A DNA stretch of 64,000 bases from Roseivivax sp. GX 12232 (GCF_021272185.1 NZ_JAJSEC010000001.1:1-64000); one strand, 5' to 3'. Positions 52,143 to 62,647 are shown, numbered from the stretch's first letter. Notes: generated by a model not told the origin, from the sequence alone. Translations and numbers: made by a program.

Positions 52143-53737
52143 AGGACTTCGCCGCGCTCTTCGCCGCCGTCGACCAGACCACCCGCACCAGCGCCAAGAC
52201 CGCCGCGCTGGCGCGCTATTTCACGCAAGCCTCGGACGCCGACAAGCTCTGGACCATCGCGCTTTTTTCCGGCCGCCGCCCCAAGCGCGCGGTGACCACG
52301 ACGCAGCTGCGCGAATGGGCGGCCGAGCGCGCGGGCATCCCGCTCTGGCTGCTCGAGGAGAGTTACCCGATCGTCGGCGACCTCGCCGAGACCATCGCGC
52401 TGGTCCTGCCGCCGCCCGGGGCGGAGAGCGACCTGCCGCTCTCGGAGTGGATCGCCGAGCTGCGTGCCCTGCCCGGCCTCGAGATCGCCGAGCGCCGGGC
52501 GCGCATCCTCTCGGCCTGGGACCGGCTCGACACCACCGAGCGCTTCCTTTTCAACAAGCTGATCACAGGCGGCTTCCGCATCGGCGTCAGCCGCAAGCTG
52601 ATGACCCGCGCCCTGGCCCGCGCCACCGGCCAGGAGGAGGCGGTTCTGGCGCATAAGCTCATGGGCGCCTGGCAGCCCGCCGAGACCAGCTATCACGCGC
52701 TGATCGAGGCCGAGGACCCCGCCGCCGACGCCTCGCGGCCCTATCCCTTCTACCTCGCCTACCAGCTCGACGAGGGCCCCGAGAGCCTCGGGCCGCCCGC
52801 GGACTGGCAGGCGGAATGGAAGTGGGACGGCATCCGCGGCCAGGTGCTGATCCGCGGTGCCGAGCATCACGTCTGGTCGCGCGGCGAGGAGCTGATGACC
52901 GACCGTTTCCCCGAGCTCGCGCCGCTCCGCGACTATCTGCCAGAAGGCACGGTGATCGACGGCGAGATCGTCGCCTGGGACGCGGCGACTTCGATGCCCC
53001 TGCCCTTCAACACGCTGCAGGCCCGGATCGGGCGCAAGACGGTGCCGAAGAAGCTCCTGCGCGAGGCGCCGGTGATCCTCCTGGCCTATGACCTCCTGGA
53101 GGACGGCGGCGCGGACATCCGCGACACGCCGCTGGCCGAGCGCCGCGCGCGGCTCGAGGCGCATCTGGCCGAGGTGCCGCCCGAGGCGCCGATCCGCCCT
53201 TCGCCGCGCATCGATTTCACCGATTGGCAGGCCCTTGCCCGCCACCGCGCCGAGGCCCGCGAGATGCGCGCCGAGGGCGTCATGCTGAAGCGCGCAGGCA
53301 GCCCTTATCTCTCGGGCCGCAAGAAGGGCGACTGGTGGAAATGGAAGCTCGACCCGCTGACCATCGACGCGGTGATGATCTACGCCCAGCAGGGCCACGG
53401 ACGGCGGGCGAACCTCTTCACCGATTTCACCTTCGCGGTCTGGGACGGCGAGGCGCTGGTGCCCTTCACCAAGGCCTATTCCGGGCTCACCGACGCCGAG
53501 TTCCGCCAGATCACCGCCTGGGTGCGCAAGAACACCCAGAACCGCTTCGGCCCGGTGCGCCAGGTGACCCCGGAGCATGTCTTCGAGATCGCCTTCGAGG
53601 GCATCTTCGAAAGCCCCCGCCACAAGTCCGGCGTCGCCCTGCGCTTTCCCCGCATGTCCCGCTGGCGCCACGACAAAGCCGCGGGCGAGGCCAACACGCT
53701 GGCGGACCTGAAGGAGATGCTGGCGGCTTACGGGTGA
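52139..53737 (+). CDS. ATP-dependent DNA ligase
   Basis: A 532-residue ligase. The N-terminal ~200 residues are the helical DNA-binding domain. The nucleotidyltransferase core has the adenylated Lys228 in EWKWDGIRG, motif III (EGTVIDGEIVAWD), motif IV (EGVMLKRAGSPY) and motif V (WWKWKL). The OB domain closes the protein. Such ligases act in repair alongside the essential NAD ligase. The usual companion helicase and phosphoesterase are not next to it in this window. Confidence 0.93.
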   Translation: MKDFAALFAAVDQTTRTSAKTAALARYFTQASDADKLWTIALFSGRRPKRAVTTTQLREWAAERAGIPLWLLEESYPIVGDLAETIALVLPPPGAESDLPLSEWIAELRALPGLEIAERRARILSAWDRLDTTERFLFNKLITGGFRIGVSRKLMTRALARATGQEEAVLAHKLMGAWQPAETSYHALIEAEDPAADASRPYPFYLAYQLDEGPESLGPPADWQAEWKWDGIRGQVLIRGAEHHVWSRGEELMTDRFPELAPLRDYLPEGTVIDGEIVAWDAATSMPLPFNTLQARIGRKTVPKKLLREAPVILLAYDLLEDGGADIRDTPLAERRARLEAHLAEVPPEAPIRPSPRIDFTDWQALARHRAEAREMRAEGVMLKRAGSPYLSGRKKGDWWKWKLDPLTIDAVMIYAQQGHGRRANLFTDFTFAVWDGEALVPFTKAYSGLTDAEFRQITAWVRKNTQNRFGPVRQVTPEHVFEIAFEGIFESPRHKSGVALRFPRMSRWRHDKAAGEANTLADLKEMLAAYG

Positions 53738-54099
53738 GGTCGTTGGGTGCTGTTGTGAGCGCGGCGCGGGGTGTGGCGGGGGCGTGTCGGCATTTTTGTT
53801 TGTGGGGGGCTCTGCCCCCTCTTCGGGCCTGCGGCCCGAATTCACCCCCGAGGGTATTTGGACAAGCTGAAGGGCAAGAGGCGGTGCGCTTTAAAGCCCG
53901 GCGGGGGGTGCGGGTGGTTGGCGGAGCTGGGTCGTGCGCTTTGGGGCCGTGCCGGGGGCGCGGGTATTTGGCGGTTGCGGGGCGCGCGGGCGGCGCGGTG
54001 GCGGCCGGTCTGCCTTGTCGTGGCGCGCCCTGCGGGGCTTGAACCCGGCTGGCGCGCGCGCCACCTTGAGCGGCAAGACCGACACCCATGGAGAACCTG
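53738..54099. other. Intergenic stretch with G-rich hairpins
   Basis: About 360 bases. GGGGGCTCTGCCCCC (near 53806) and CGGGCCTGCGGCCCG (near 53825) hairpins are followed by CCCCGAGGGTATTTGGACAA. I recall such hairpin-plus-TATTTGG strings recurring after genes in Rhodobacteraceae; here there is one copy. The rest is GC-rich and without a gene. Confidence 0.45.
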
Positions 54100-55911
54100 A
54101 TGACCCCACGCCCCGTCTTCGACGCCGACGCCCACCAGAAAGGCCAGGACCTGGGCGACCTGCCGGTCTGGGATCTGAGCGATCTCTACGCCGCGCCGGA
54201 TGCGCCCGAGTTCAAGCGCGATCTCGACTGGCTGGAGGCCGCCTGCCGCGACTTCGCGGCGGATTACGAAGGCAAGATCGAGGGCCTCGACGCCGCGGGC
54301 TTCGCCGAGATGATCGGCCGGCACGAGACCATCGAGCGGGTCGCGGGGCGCATCATGTCCTACGCCGGGCTGCGGTATTACCAGAACACCACCGATGCCG
54401 AGCGCGCCAAGTTCCTCTCGGACGCGCAGGAGAAGATCACCGTCTACACCACGCCGCTGGTCTTCTTCTCGCTCGAGCTGAACCGCCTGGGCGACGAGCA
54501 TTACGCGCAGCTCTTCGAGGATGCCGCGCTGGCGCGCTACAAGCCGGCCTTCGACCGCATCCGCGCGATGAAGCCCTACCAGCTCTCCGACGAGATGGAG
54601 AAGTTCCTGCACGACATGGGCGTGGTCGGCGACGCCTGGGAGCGGCTCTTCGACGAGACCATCGCCGGGCTGACCTTCGAGGTCGCGGGCGAGACCCTGG
54701 GCATCGAGGCGACGCTGAACGGCCTGACCGAACAGGACCGCGCCACCCGCGAGGCGGCGGCCCGCGCCCTGGCCGAGGTCTTCGGCCAGAACATCCGCAC
54801 CTTCGCCCGGGTCCACAACACCCAGGCCAAGGAGAAGGAGGTCATGGACCGCTGGCGCGGCATGCCCAGCCCGCAGACCGGGCGGCACCTGGCCAATGAC
54901 GTCGAACCCGAGGTGGTCGAGGCGCTGCGCGACGCGGTGGTGGCCTCCTATCCCGATCTCTCGCATCGCTACTACGAGCTGAAGCGCAAGTGGCTGGGGC
55001 TCGAGCGGATGCAGGTCTGGGACCGCAACGCCCCCCTGCCCATGGAGGAAACCCGCCGGGTCGGCTGGGAGGAGGCGCGCGAGACGGTGATGAACGCCTA
55101 TGGCGCCTTCGACCCGCGCATGGCCGAGATCGCCGAGCCCTTCTTTACCAAGGGCTGGATCGACGCCGGCGTCACCCCGGGCAAGGCCCCGGGCGCCTTC
55201 GCCCATCCCACGGTGACCGACGCGCACCCTTATGTGCTGCTGAACTACCTCGGCAAGCCGCGCGACGTGATGACGCTTGCCCATGAGTTGGGCCACGGCG
55301 TGCACCAGGTGCTGGCCGCCGACCAGGGCGAGATGCTGAGCCAGACGCCGCTGACCCTGGCCGAGACCGCCAGCGTCTTCGGCGAGATGCTGACCTTCCG
55401 GCGGATGCTGGCCAATGCCAAGGACGACGCCGAGAAGAAGGTGCTCCTGGCCGGCAAGGTCGAGGACATGATCAACACCGTCGTGCGGCAGATCGCCTTC
55501 TACGACTTCGAGTGCAAGCTGCACGAGGCGCGGCGCGGCGGCGAGCTGACGCCCGACGACATCAACGCGCTCTGGATGAGCGTTCAGGCCGAGAGCCTCG
55601 GGCCCGCCTTCGACTTCATGGAGGGCTACGAGACCTTCTGGGCCTATATCCCGCACTTCGTGCATTCGCCCTTCTACGTCTATGCCTATGCCTTCGGCGA
55701 CGGGCTGGTGAACGCGCTTTACGCCAATTACGAGGACGCGCCCGAAGGCTTCGAGGAGAAGTATTTCGAGATGCTGCGCGCCGGCGGCTCGAAGCATCAC
55801 ACCGACCTCCTGGCGCCCTTCGGGCTGGATGCGACGGACCCGGCCTTCTGGCAGAAGGGCCTGTCGATGATCTCGGGCTTCATCGACGAGCTGGAGGCGA
55901 TGGAGGGCTGA
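54100..55911 (+). CDS. pepF: M3-family oligoendopeptidase F
   Basis: A 603-residue cytoplasmic zinc peptidase that cleaves short peptides. The HExxH site is HELGH (His395, Glu396, His399), followed about 25 residues later by ETASVFGEML, the third ligand. SPFYVYAYAFGDGLVNALY is typical of the C-terminal part. Start at 54100 because GGAG lies 7 bases upstream; an in-frame ATG at 54088 contains that ribosome-binding site. Confidence 0.92.
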   Translation: MTPRPVFDADAHQKGQDLGDLPVWDLSDLYAAPDAPEFKRDLDWLEAACRDFAADYEGKIEGLDAAGFAEMIGRHETIERVAGRIMSYAGLRYYQNTTDAERAKFLSDAQEKITVYTTPLVFFSLELNRLGDEHYAQLFEDAALARYKPAFDRIRAMKPYQLSDEMEKFLHDMGVVGDAWERLFDETIAGLTFEVAGETLGIEATLNGLTEQDRATREAAARALAEVFGQNIRTFARVHNTQAKEKEVMDRWRGMPSPQTGRHLANDVEPEVVEALRDAVVASYPDLSHRYYELKRKWLGLERMQVWDRNAPLPMEETRRVGWEEARETVMNAYGAFDPRMAEIAEPFFTKGWIDAGVTPGKAPGAFAHPTVTDAHPYVLLNYLGKPRDVMTLAHELGHGVHQVLAADQGEMLSQTPLTLAETASVFGEMLTFRRMLANAKDDAEKKVLLAGKVEDMINTVVRQIAFYDFECKLHEARRGGELTPDDINALWMSVQAESLGPAFDFMEGYETFWAYIPHFVHSPFYVYAYAFGDGLVNALYANYEDAPEGFEEKYFEMLRAGGSKHHTDLLAPFGLDATDPAFWQKGLSMISGFIDELEAMEG

Positions 55912-56099
55912 AGGCCCGCGCCCGCGTAAGGCGCGGTTTTGCGGGACCGGGGGGAAGGCTGCGCTGCTGTCATACGGCAGTGCGACCCAAGCCCGGTCTC
56001 CGCCCCTCCCGACCGGCGGCGCGCGATCTCAAGCCTTGAGGCACGCGCGGCCCCTGCACTCAGATCCGGCGCCGCGTGGCGCCCCCCCCCACGCCAAGC

Positions 56100-56369
56100 C
56101 TACTTCAGCTGGCTGTCCTTCGAGCCGCGGCGGTTCACGCCGCCGCGCGCCGCGGGGCGGCCGTCGCGCTCGGACTGGCAGTCGATGCAGAGCTTCACCC
56201 CGGGCAGCGCCTTGCGGCGCTTCTCGGGGATCGGCTCGTCGCATTCCGCGCAATGGGTCAGGCTCTCGCCCTCGGGGGCGCGGCGGGCGCGTATCCGCGC
56301 CAGCTCGTCGCTGATCGAGGCCTCGATCTGTTCGCTCACCGCGCCGTCGCGGGTCCATCCTCCGGCCAT
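56100..56369 (-). CDS. DksA/TraR-type C4 zinc-finger protein
   Basis: An 89-residue member of the short DksA/TraR class. The zinc finger is CAEC...CIDC near residues 40-65, with the helix SEQIEASISDELARIRARR before it. Short forms bind RNA polymerase through the secondary channel, but this one lacks the long coiled coil, so an effect on transcription is inferred. ATG at 56369. Confidence 0.88.
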   Translation of the reverse strand: MAGGWTRDGAVSEQIEASISDELARIRARRAPEGESLTHCAECDEPIPEKRRKALPGVKLCIDCQSERDGRPAARGGVNRRGSKDSQLK

Positions 56370-56444
56370 GGCGTGCCTCCTTGCCTGCCATGAAGGCTAG
56401 GCCGGGCGGCGCCTTTCGCCAAGGGGCCAGCCCCCCGGACAGAC

Positions 56445-56480
56445 AAAGGCCGCCGCCGTGGGTGCCCGGCGGCGGCCTTT
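56445..56480. terminator. Terminator of the bet operon
   Basis: A perfect 13-bp stem (AAAGGCCGCCGCC, 56445-56457, with 56468-56480) and a 10-base loop, 40 bases past the betA stop. The AAA/TTT ends make it usable in either direction. Confidence 0.82.
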
Positions 56481-56520
56481 GCTCCTTGGCGTGGGGGCCG
56501 CAGGGGCTGCCCCCTGCGCC

Positions 56521-58161
56521 TCAGCGTTGCGCGGTCTGCCACTCGGGATGCACCCAGGGCGCGCTGTTCTCGGGCGGCAGACGGCGGCCAAGCACATGGT
56601 CGGCGATCTTCTCGCCCACGAGGATCGACGGGCCGTTGAGGTTGCCGTTGGTGATCCGCGGGAAGATCGAGCTGTCGGCGACGCGCAGGCCCTCGACGCC
56701 GATCACCCGGCCCTCGGGGTCGACCACCGCCTCGGGGTCGTCGGGCCGGCCCATGCGGCAGGTGCCGCAGGGGTGATAGGCGCTTTCGACATGCTCGCGG
56801 ATGAAGCCGTCGAGCTCTTCGTCGCTTTGCAGCTCGGCGCCCGGCTGGATCTCGAAATCGGCGTAATCGGAGAAAGCCTCCTGCGCGAAGATCTCGCGGG
56901 TGAGCCGGATCGCGGTGCGGAAGTCCTGCCAGTCCTTGTCGTGGCTCATGTAGTTGAACCGGATCTTCGGCGCCGCCTCGGGATCGGCGGAGCCCAGGCT
57001 GACCGAGCCGCGCGAGGGCGAGCGCATCGGGCCGACATGGGCCTGGAACCCATGCCCCTCGGAGGCCGCCTGCCCGTCGTAGCGCACCGCCAGCGGCAGG
57101 AAGTGATACTGGATGTCGGGGTAGTCGACACCCGGCGCGCTGCGGATGAAGGCCGCGCTTTCGAACTGGTTCGAGGCGCCGGGGCCGGACTTGTTCAGCA
57201 GCCAGCGCAGCCCGACGTAGGCCTTCCCGAAGAGGTTCCAGTAGCTGTAGAGGCTGACCGGCTTCTTCGAGGCCATCTGGATGTAGAGCTCGAGGTGGTC
57301 CTGCAGGTTCTGCCCGACGCCGGGACGGTCGGCGCGGACCTCGATGCCGTGTTCGGCCAGATGCGCCGCCGGGCCCACGCCCGAGAGCATCAGGAGCTTC
57401 GGCGAGTTCAGCGAGGAGGCGGCGAGGATCACCTCGCGGCTGGCGCGCACGGTCTCGACCGAAGCGCCGCGGGCGATCTCCACGCCGCTGGCGCGGCCCT
57501 CCTCGAAGGTGATCCGGCGGGCGAGGCCGCGCACCACCTGCGCGCCCATCTTCTCGGCCGGGCGCAGGTAGGCATGGGCGGCGGACCAGCGGCGGCCCTT
57601 GTGGATGGTGGCCTCCATCGGGCCGAAGCCTTCCTGCTTCTCGCCGTTGTAATCCTCGGTGGTCTCATAGCCCGCCTGGGCTCCGGCCTCGACGAAGGCG
57701 CGGGTCAGCGGGTTGTTGCGGGGCCCGCGGCTGACGTGCAGCGGCCCGTCGGTGCCGCGCCAGCCCTCCTGGCCGCCGTGGCTGGTTTCCATGCGCCGGA
57801 AATAGGGCAGCACGTCGGCATAGCCCCAGCCGTCGGCACCCTGGTCGCGCCAGTGGTCGTAGTCGCGCGCGTGGCCGCGCACGTAGACCATGCCGTTGAT
57901 CGAGGAGGAGCCGCCCAGCACCTTGCCGCGCGGGCAGGCCAGCCGGCGCCCGCCGAGGTGCGGCTCGGGCTCGGACTGGTAGCCCCAGTCGTAGCGCGAC
58001 ATGTTCATCGGGTAGGAGAGCGCGCCCGGCATCTGGATGAAGGGGCCGCCGTCCCAGCCGCCGTGTTCGATCACGATGACCGACTTGCCGGCCTCGGCCA
58101 GCCGGTAGGCCATTGCACAACCGGCGCTGCCCGCGCCGACGATGACGTATTCCGCCTGCAT
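56521..58161 (-). CDS. betA: Choline dehydrogenase
   Basis: A 546-residue FAD enzyme of the GMC family that oxidises choline to betaine aldehyde. The FAD motif [15 protein letters not shown] opens the protein; [19 protein letters not shown] is GMC signature 1 and the catalytic His lies in [14 protein letters not shown] at 58161. Third gene of betC-betB-betA, 77 bases after betB. Together they convert choline-O-sulfate to glycine betaine. Confidence 0.94.
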   Translation of the reverse strand: MQAEYVIVGAGSAGCAMAYRLAEAGKSVIVIEHGGWDGGPFIQMPGALSYPMNMSRYDWGYQSEPEPHLGGRRLACPRGKVLGGSSSINGMVYVRGHARDYDHWRDQGADGWGYADVLPYFRRMETSHGGQEGWRGTDGPLHVSRGPRNNPLTRAFVEAGAQAGYETTEDYNGEKQEGFGPMEATIHKGRRWSAAHAYLRPAEKMGAQVVRGLARRITFEEGRASGVEIARGASVETVRASREVILAASSLNSPKLLMLSGVGPAAHLAEHGIEVRADRPGVGQNLQDHLELYIQMASKKPVSLYSYWNLFGKAYVGLRWLLNKSGPGASNQFESAAFIRSAPGVDYPDIQYHFLPLAVRYDGQAASEGHGFQAHVGPMRSPSRGSVSLGSADPEAAPKIRFNYMSHDKDWQDFRTAIRLTREIFAQEAFSDYADFEIQPGAELQSDEELDGFIREHVESAYHPCGTCRMGRPDDPEAVVDPEGRVIGVEGLRVADSSIFPRITNGNLNGPSILVGEKIADHVLGRRLPPENSAPWVHPEWQTAQR

Positions 58162-58238
58162 GTTGAAACCTCCGTGGAAGCTGTCCCGGCGGCGCAAGGG
58201 GCCCTCCCCCTTCGCGCCGCCGGGGCGAAAGCCAGCGC

Positions 58239-59705
58239 CTAGAAGGGCGCCTCGACGCGGCCCATCCGCACGTAGACGGACTTGAGCTGCGAGTAATGGT
58301 CGATCGCCGCCTTGGCGTTCTCGCGGCCGACACCGGACATCTTCACGCCGCCGAAGGGCATCTCGACCGGCGCGTCGTTGTAGGAATTGATGTAGCAGGT
58401 GCCCGCCTCGAGCCGGGAGATGACCCGGTGCGCGCGGCTGATGTCGCGGGTGAAGACCCCCGCCGACAGCCCGAAGGCCGTGTCGTTGGCGCGGGCGACG
58501 GCCTCCTCTTCGGTCTCGAACTCGAAGACCGACAGGACCGGGCCGAAGATTTCCTCCTGCGCGATGGTCATCTCGTCGGTGACCCCGTCGAAGAGCGCCG
58601 GCGTCATCCAGTAGCCCGCGCGGTCGAGGGTCTCGCCGCCGCAGACCAGCCGGGCGCCTTCGGCTTTGCCCTTCTCGAGGTAGCCCTGCACGATCTCGAG
58701 CTGGCGGGCGCTGACGAGCGGGCCGAAGTTGGTGTCTTCGTCCATCGGGTCGCCGATCACCGCGCCGCCGAGGCGCTCCTGCATGCGGGCGATGAAGCGG
58801 TCCTTCAGGCCCTTCTGGACGAAGACCCGCGTCCCGTTCGAGCAGATCTGCCCCGAGGAGTAGAAGTTGCCCATGATCGCGCCGCCGACCGCGTCGTCGA
58901 GATCGGCGTCATCGAAGACCACCATGGGGGACTTGCCGCCCAGTTCCATGGTCACATGCTTCAGGCTGTTGGCGGCGGCGGCATAGACCTTGCGGCCGGT
59001 CGGCACCGAGCCCGTGAGCGAGACCTTGTCGACCTTGGGGTGGGTGGTCAGAGCCGCGCCGACCGAGCCCGCGCCCTGCACCACGTTGAAGAGGCCCGCG
59101 GGCAGGCCCGCCTCGATCAGGATCTCGGCGACCTTGAGCGCCGAGAGCGGCGTGGTCTCGGAGGGCTTGAAGATCATCGCGTTGCCGCAGGCCAGCGCCG
59201 GCGCGGCCTTCCAGCAGGCGATCTGGGTGGGATAGTTCCAGGCGCCGATGCCGACGCAGAGGCCCAGCGGCTCGCGCATGGTATAGGCCCAGTCCTCGCC
59301 CAGCGGGATATGCTCGCCGGTCAGCCCCGCGGAGATGCCGCCGAAATACTCCAGCGCATCGGCGCCCGAGGTCGCATCGGCCACCAGCGTCTCCTGCAGG
59401 GGCTTGCCGGTGTCCTGGGTCTCGAGGACCGAAAGCGCACGGTTGCGCTCGCGCATCAGCGCGGCGGCGCGGGCCAGCACCCGGCCGCGCTCGCGCGGCG
59501 GGGTCGCGGCCCATTCGGCCTGCGCCCGGCGGCCGCTTTCCACGGCCTTGGCGATCACCGCCTCGGTGGCCTCATGCACGCGGGCGATCACCTCGCCGGT
59601 GGCCGGATAGACCACCTCGATCTCGGCGCCGGCGGTGTCCTCGACATAGGCGCCGTCCACGAAGTGGCTGGCTTTCGGTTGGGGGTCGTATCTCAGCTCG
59701 TCCAT
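58239..59705 (-). CDS. betB: Betaine aldehyde dehydrogenase
   Basis: A 488-residue NAD(P)-dependent aldehyde dehydrogenase. [20 protein letters not shown], the Glu in [11 protein letters not shown] and the nucleophilic Cys in [12 protein letters not shown] are all in place. It makes glycine betaine, an osmoprotectant. Start ATG at 59705; a GTG one codon earlier is possible. It begins 3 bases after betC ends. Confidence 0.95.
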   Translation of the reverse strand: MDELRYDPQPKASHFVDGAYVEDTAGAEIEVVYPATGEVIARVHEATEAVIAKAVESGRRAQAEWAATPPRERGRVLARAAALMRERNRALSVLETQDTGKPLQETLVADATSGADALEYFGGISAGLTGEHIPLGEDWAYTMREPLGLCVGIGAWNYPTQIACWKAAPALACGNAMIFKPSETTPLSALKVAEILIEAGLPAGLFNVVQGAGSVGAALTTHPKVDKVSLTGSVPTGRKVYAAAANSLKHVTMELGGKSPMVVFDDADLDDAVGGAIMGNFYSSGQICSNGTRVFVQKGLKDRFIARMQERLGGAVIGDPMDEDTNFGPLVSARQLEIVQGYLEKGKAEGARLVCGGETLDRAGYWMTPALFDGVTDEMTIAQEEIFGPVLSVFEFETEEEAVARANDTAFGLSAGVFTRDISRAHRVISRLEAGTCYINSYNDAPVEMPFGGVKMSGVGRENAKAAIDHYSQLKSVYVRMGRVEAPF

Positions 59706-59708
59706 CAC

Positions 59709-61217
59709 TTATTCGCCTCTCGGAAAGCGTTGATTTTCCTCGACAACATTGAGGTCCATGTGGTTGCGCATGTAGCGGTCCGAGGCCTCTCGGAGGGGTT
59801 GGTAATCCCAGGGGTAATAGCCGCCCTCGCGCAGGGCCTCGTAGACCACGCGGCGCCGGGCCTGGCTTTCGCGCACCTCGGCGTCGAAGGTCTCGAGGTC
59901 CCAGCGCAGCGCCGCGGCCTTGCGGAACTCCTCGAGCACCTCGGCGTGTTCCGGCGCCTCGGCCAGGTTCTCCTGTTCGTGCGGGTCGGCCTCGAGGTCG
60001 AAGAGCTGCTCGGGGTCGAGCGCGCAATTGGTGTATTTCCACCGCCCCGCGCGCAGCGCGACCAGCGGCGAATAGGAAGCCTCGGCGGCATATTCCATCG
60101 CCACCGGCGAGCGGCGCGCGCCGCCCTTGCCCAGGGGCACCAGGCTTTCGCCGGTGGTCCAGGGCATGACCTCCTCCATCGAGACGCCGGCCAGCTCGCA
60201 GAGCGTCGGGCAGAGGTCGATGGTGGAGACCGGCGCAGTGACCTGGCCCGGGGTCATCCCGGGCGCGGAGACCATGAGCGGCACCCGCGCGGAGCCCTCG
60301 AAGAGGCTCATCTTGAACCAGAGGCCGCGCTCACCCAGCATGTCGCCGTGATCCGAGACCAGGACCACGATGGCCTCCTGCCGGGTGCGCTCGAGCACGT
60401 CGAGGATGCCGCCGATCTTGTCGTCCAGGTAGGAGATATTGGCGAAATAGGCCCGGCGCGAGCGGCGCACGTCCTCGCGGGTGATCTCGAAGCTGCGCCA
60501 GTCGTTGGCGTCGAAGATGCGCTGGGAATGCGGGTCGTGGTCCTCGTAGGGCAGCGCCGGCACCTCGGGGTCGAGATGGTCGCAGTCCTCGTAGAGGTCC
60601 CAGTATTTCTTCCGCGCGACATAGGGGTCGTGCGGATGGGTGAAGCTGACGGTCAGCATCCAGGGCCGCGCGTCATGCCCGCGCGACAAGTCGTAGAGCT
60701 TCTGCTCGGCCTGGAAGGCGACGTCGTCGTCGTATTCCATCTGGTTGGAAATCTCGGCCACGCCCGCGCCGGTGACGGAGCCGAGGTTGTGATACCACCA
60801 GTCGATGCGCTCGCCGGGGCGGCGGTAGTCCGGGGTCCAGCCGAAATCGGCGGGGTAGATGTCGGTGGTCAGCCGGCTCTCGAAACCGTGCAGCTGGTCG
60901 GGGCCGACGAAATGCATCTTGCCCGAGAGGCAGGTCTGGTAGCCCGCCCGGCGCAGGTGGTGGGCATAGGTCGGAATCGCCGAGGGGAACTCGGCGGCAT
61001 TGTCATAGACCCCGGTCTCCGAGGGCAGCTGCCCGGACATGAAGGCCGCCCGCCCCGGCGCGCAGAGTGGCGAGGCGGTATAGGCATTGGCAAAGCGCGT
61101 CGAACGCGCCGCCAGCCGCTTGAGGTTGGGCGCGTGCAGCCAGTCGGCCGGGCCGTCGGGAAACAGCGTGCCGTTCAGCTGGTCGACCATCAGGACAAGT
61201 ATGTTCGGACGGGACAT
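59709..61217 (-). CDS. betC: Choline-sulfatase
   Basis: A 502-residue arylsulfatase-family enzyme that removes sulfate from choline-O-sulfate. The formylglycine site is C52-A-P-G-R56 (CxPxR); NILVLMVDQLNG supplies the first metal Asp and SDHGDMLGERGLWFKMS is the typical C-terminal metal block of choline sulfatases. ATG at 61217. First gene of the operon, just downstream of the BetI-type palindrome. Confidence 0.95.
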   Translation of the reverse strand: MSRPNILVLMVDQLNGTLFPDGPADWLHAPNLKRLAARSTRFANAYTASPLCAPGRAAFMSGQLPSETGVYDNAAEFPSAIPTYAHHLRRAGYQTCLSGKMHFVGPDQLHGFESRLTTDIYPADFGWTPDYRRPGERIDWWYHNLGSVTGAGVAEISNQMEYDDDVAFQAEQKLYDLSRGHDARPWMLTVSFTHPHDPYVARKKYWDLYEDCDHLDPEVPALPYEDHDPHSQRIFDANDWRSFEITREDVRRSRRAYFANISYLDDKIGGILDVLERTRQEAIVVLVSDHGDMLGERGLWFKMSLFEGSARVPLMVSAPGMTPGQVTAPVSTIDLCPTLCELAGVSMEEVMPWTTGESLVPLGKGGARRSPVAMEYAAEASYSPLVALRAGRWKYTNCALDPEQLFDLEADPHEQENLAEAPEHAEVLEEFRKAAALRWDLETFDAEVRESQARRRVVYEALREGGYYPWDYQPLREASDRYMRNHMDLNVVEENQRFPRGE

Positions 61218-61272
61218 GGGTCGCCTCTTCCTTCCACGGGATGCCGGGTGCGGGAGAGAAGCTAGGCATTTC

Positions 61273-61290
61273 TGATTGACTCGTCAATCA
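61273..61290 (-). promoter_or_regulatory. BetI-type operator
   Basis: TGATTGAC-TC-GTCAATCA, a perfect 8-bp inverted repeat with a 2-base spacer, 56 bases upstream of the betC start. It resembles the choline-responsive BetI sites known upstream of bet genes (TTGATTGA-type half sites). No betI lies in this operon, so the repressor must be encoded elsewhere. Confidence 0.75.
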
Positions 61291-61321
61291 ATACCCGGGG
61301 CGGAATGCCGCCGAAGACAAA

Positions 61322-61351
61322 GAAAAAGCCCGGTCGCGGATGCGGCCGGGC
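61322..61351 (-). terminator. Terminator of the 65-aa gene
   Basis: On the minus strand GCCCGGCCGC, a 4-base loop and GCGACCGGGC (one G-U pair), followed by TTTTTCTTT, 30 bases past the stop at 61382. Confidence 0.88.
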
Positions 61352-61381
61352 GTCAGAAATCGTGGTATGTCATGTGGTTGT

Positions 61382-61579
61382 TCAGTCCTCGATATGGCCG
61401 ATCACGCACATCTGCGGCAGGCGCGCGACCTCGTATCCGGCCTCGGTCTGGCGCAGGTTGTAGCCGAACCCGCGCATCCGGAAGCGCCATTCGGTGTCCG
61501 AGACCACCTTGCACCGCTCCTGCAGGGCGAAGTGGCGGATGTCGTCGAAGTTCTCGGTCAGTGTGTTCTCTGCAAACAT
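61382..61579 (-). CDS. Small conserved protein (65 aa)
   Basis: A 65-residue soluble protein (MFAENTLTENFDDIRHFAL ... QMCVIGHIED) with no known domain that I can name. ATG at 61579 with GGAGTT upstream. It has a strong terminator of its own, which supports it being expressed. The next gene upstream on the same strand is more than 120 bases away. Confidence 0.65.
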   Translation of the reverse strand: MFAENTLTENFDDIRHFALQERCKVVSDTEWRFRMRGFGYNLRQTEAGYEVARLPQMCVIGHIED

Positions 61580-61699
61580 GGGTCAACTCCGTATCCAAAA
61601 CACTGGGAACAAGCCCGATGCCCCGAGGATCGGCGCGAATTGGGGCAATACGGTGCCCAAGGCGTGATTATTTATGGAACGGAAACAGTCAAAGCGGGG

Positions 61700-62602
61700 C
61701 TAATGTTTTGTCGCATGGATCGGCGGGGTGACCCCCTGCCGCTTCAGCTGCGCCTCGCGCCAGGTGATGAAGCTCACCGCCGCGATGATGATGCCGCCGC
61801 CGAAGATCACCCAAGGATCGGGCGGCTCGGCGAAGAACAGCGCCCCAAGCGCCACCGACCAGACGAGCTGCAGGAAGGTCACCGGCTGGGTCACCGTGAC
61901 CGGTGCCGCCGCGAAGGCCAGCGTCATGGTGTAATGCCCCGCCGTGGCGAAGGCCGCGACGGCGAAGAGAAAGCCCAGCTCGGTCCAGCTGGGCCAGACC
62001 CAGTTCAGAAGCGCAAAGGGCATCAGCGCCAGCATCACCGTGACCGACAGGAAGGCCACCACCACCGGGGCCTCGGTCTCGTCCGAGAGGATCTTGGCCA
62101 GGAGGTAGCTGCCCGAGAAGGTGCCCGCGGTGATTAGCATGGCAAAATGCCCGGGGTCGAGCTCGCGGAAGCCCGGGCGCAGGATGAAGAGCGCGCCCGC
62201 CAGTGCCGCGCAGATCGCCAGGATGCGCCGCGCGGCGATCTTTTCGCCCAGAAGCAGCACCGCCAGCACGCTCACCCCGATCGGGTTGAGGTAATTTAGC
62301 GCCGTCACCTCGGCGATGGGAATGCGGGTCATGGCGAAGAACCAGCAGATCACCCCCGCCGCATGGGCCGCGCCGCGCAGGGTGAAGAGCCCCAGCTGCC
62401 GCTTGGTGAGCCGCGTCGCCGCCAGCACCCGCCAGAGCGGCAAGAGGAAGACCAGCCCCATGAGATAGCGCAGGAAGGCCATCTCGGCCGCCGGGATGCG
62501 CGGGCCGAGGGTCTTCACGAGCGCGGTGACCATCACGAAGCAGAAGCCCGTCACGACCATCCAGAAGATGCCTCGGAGCGGGCTTTGGGGCTTTTCCGTC
62601 AT
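61700..62602 (-). CDS. DMT-family (EamA) transporter
   Basis: A 300-residue inner-membrane protein with ten predicted transmembrane segments in two EamA halves (FWMVVTGFCFVMVTALVKTL; FAMLITAGTFSGSYLLAKIL). PIAEVTALNYLNPIGVSVLAVLLLGE is the conserved end of the first half. Likely an exporter of small metabolites. Start ATG at 62602; ATG at 62611 is possible. 45 bases after the LysE-type gene. Confidence 0.88.
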   Translation of the reverse strand: MTEKPQSPLRGIFWMVVTGFCFVMVTALVKTLGPRIPAAEMAFLRYLMGLVFLLPLWRVLAATRLTKRQLGLFTLRGAAHAAGVICWFFAMTRIPIAEVTALNYLNPIGVSVLAVLLLGEKIAARRILAICAALAGALFILRPGFRELDPGHFAMLITAGTFSGSYLLAKILSDETEAPVVVAFLSVTVMLALMPFALLNWVWPSWTELGFLFAVAAFATAGHYTMTLAFAAAPVTVTQPVTFLQLVWSVALGALFFAEPPDPWVIFGGGIIIAAVSFITWREAQLKRQGVTPPIHATKH

Positions 62603-62647
62603 GCGGTGCATCAAGCGCGCGGGCGCGGCGGATTGCAAGGGCGCGCG

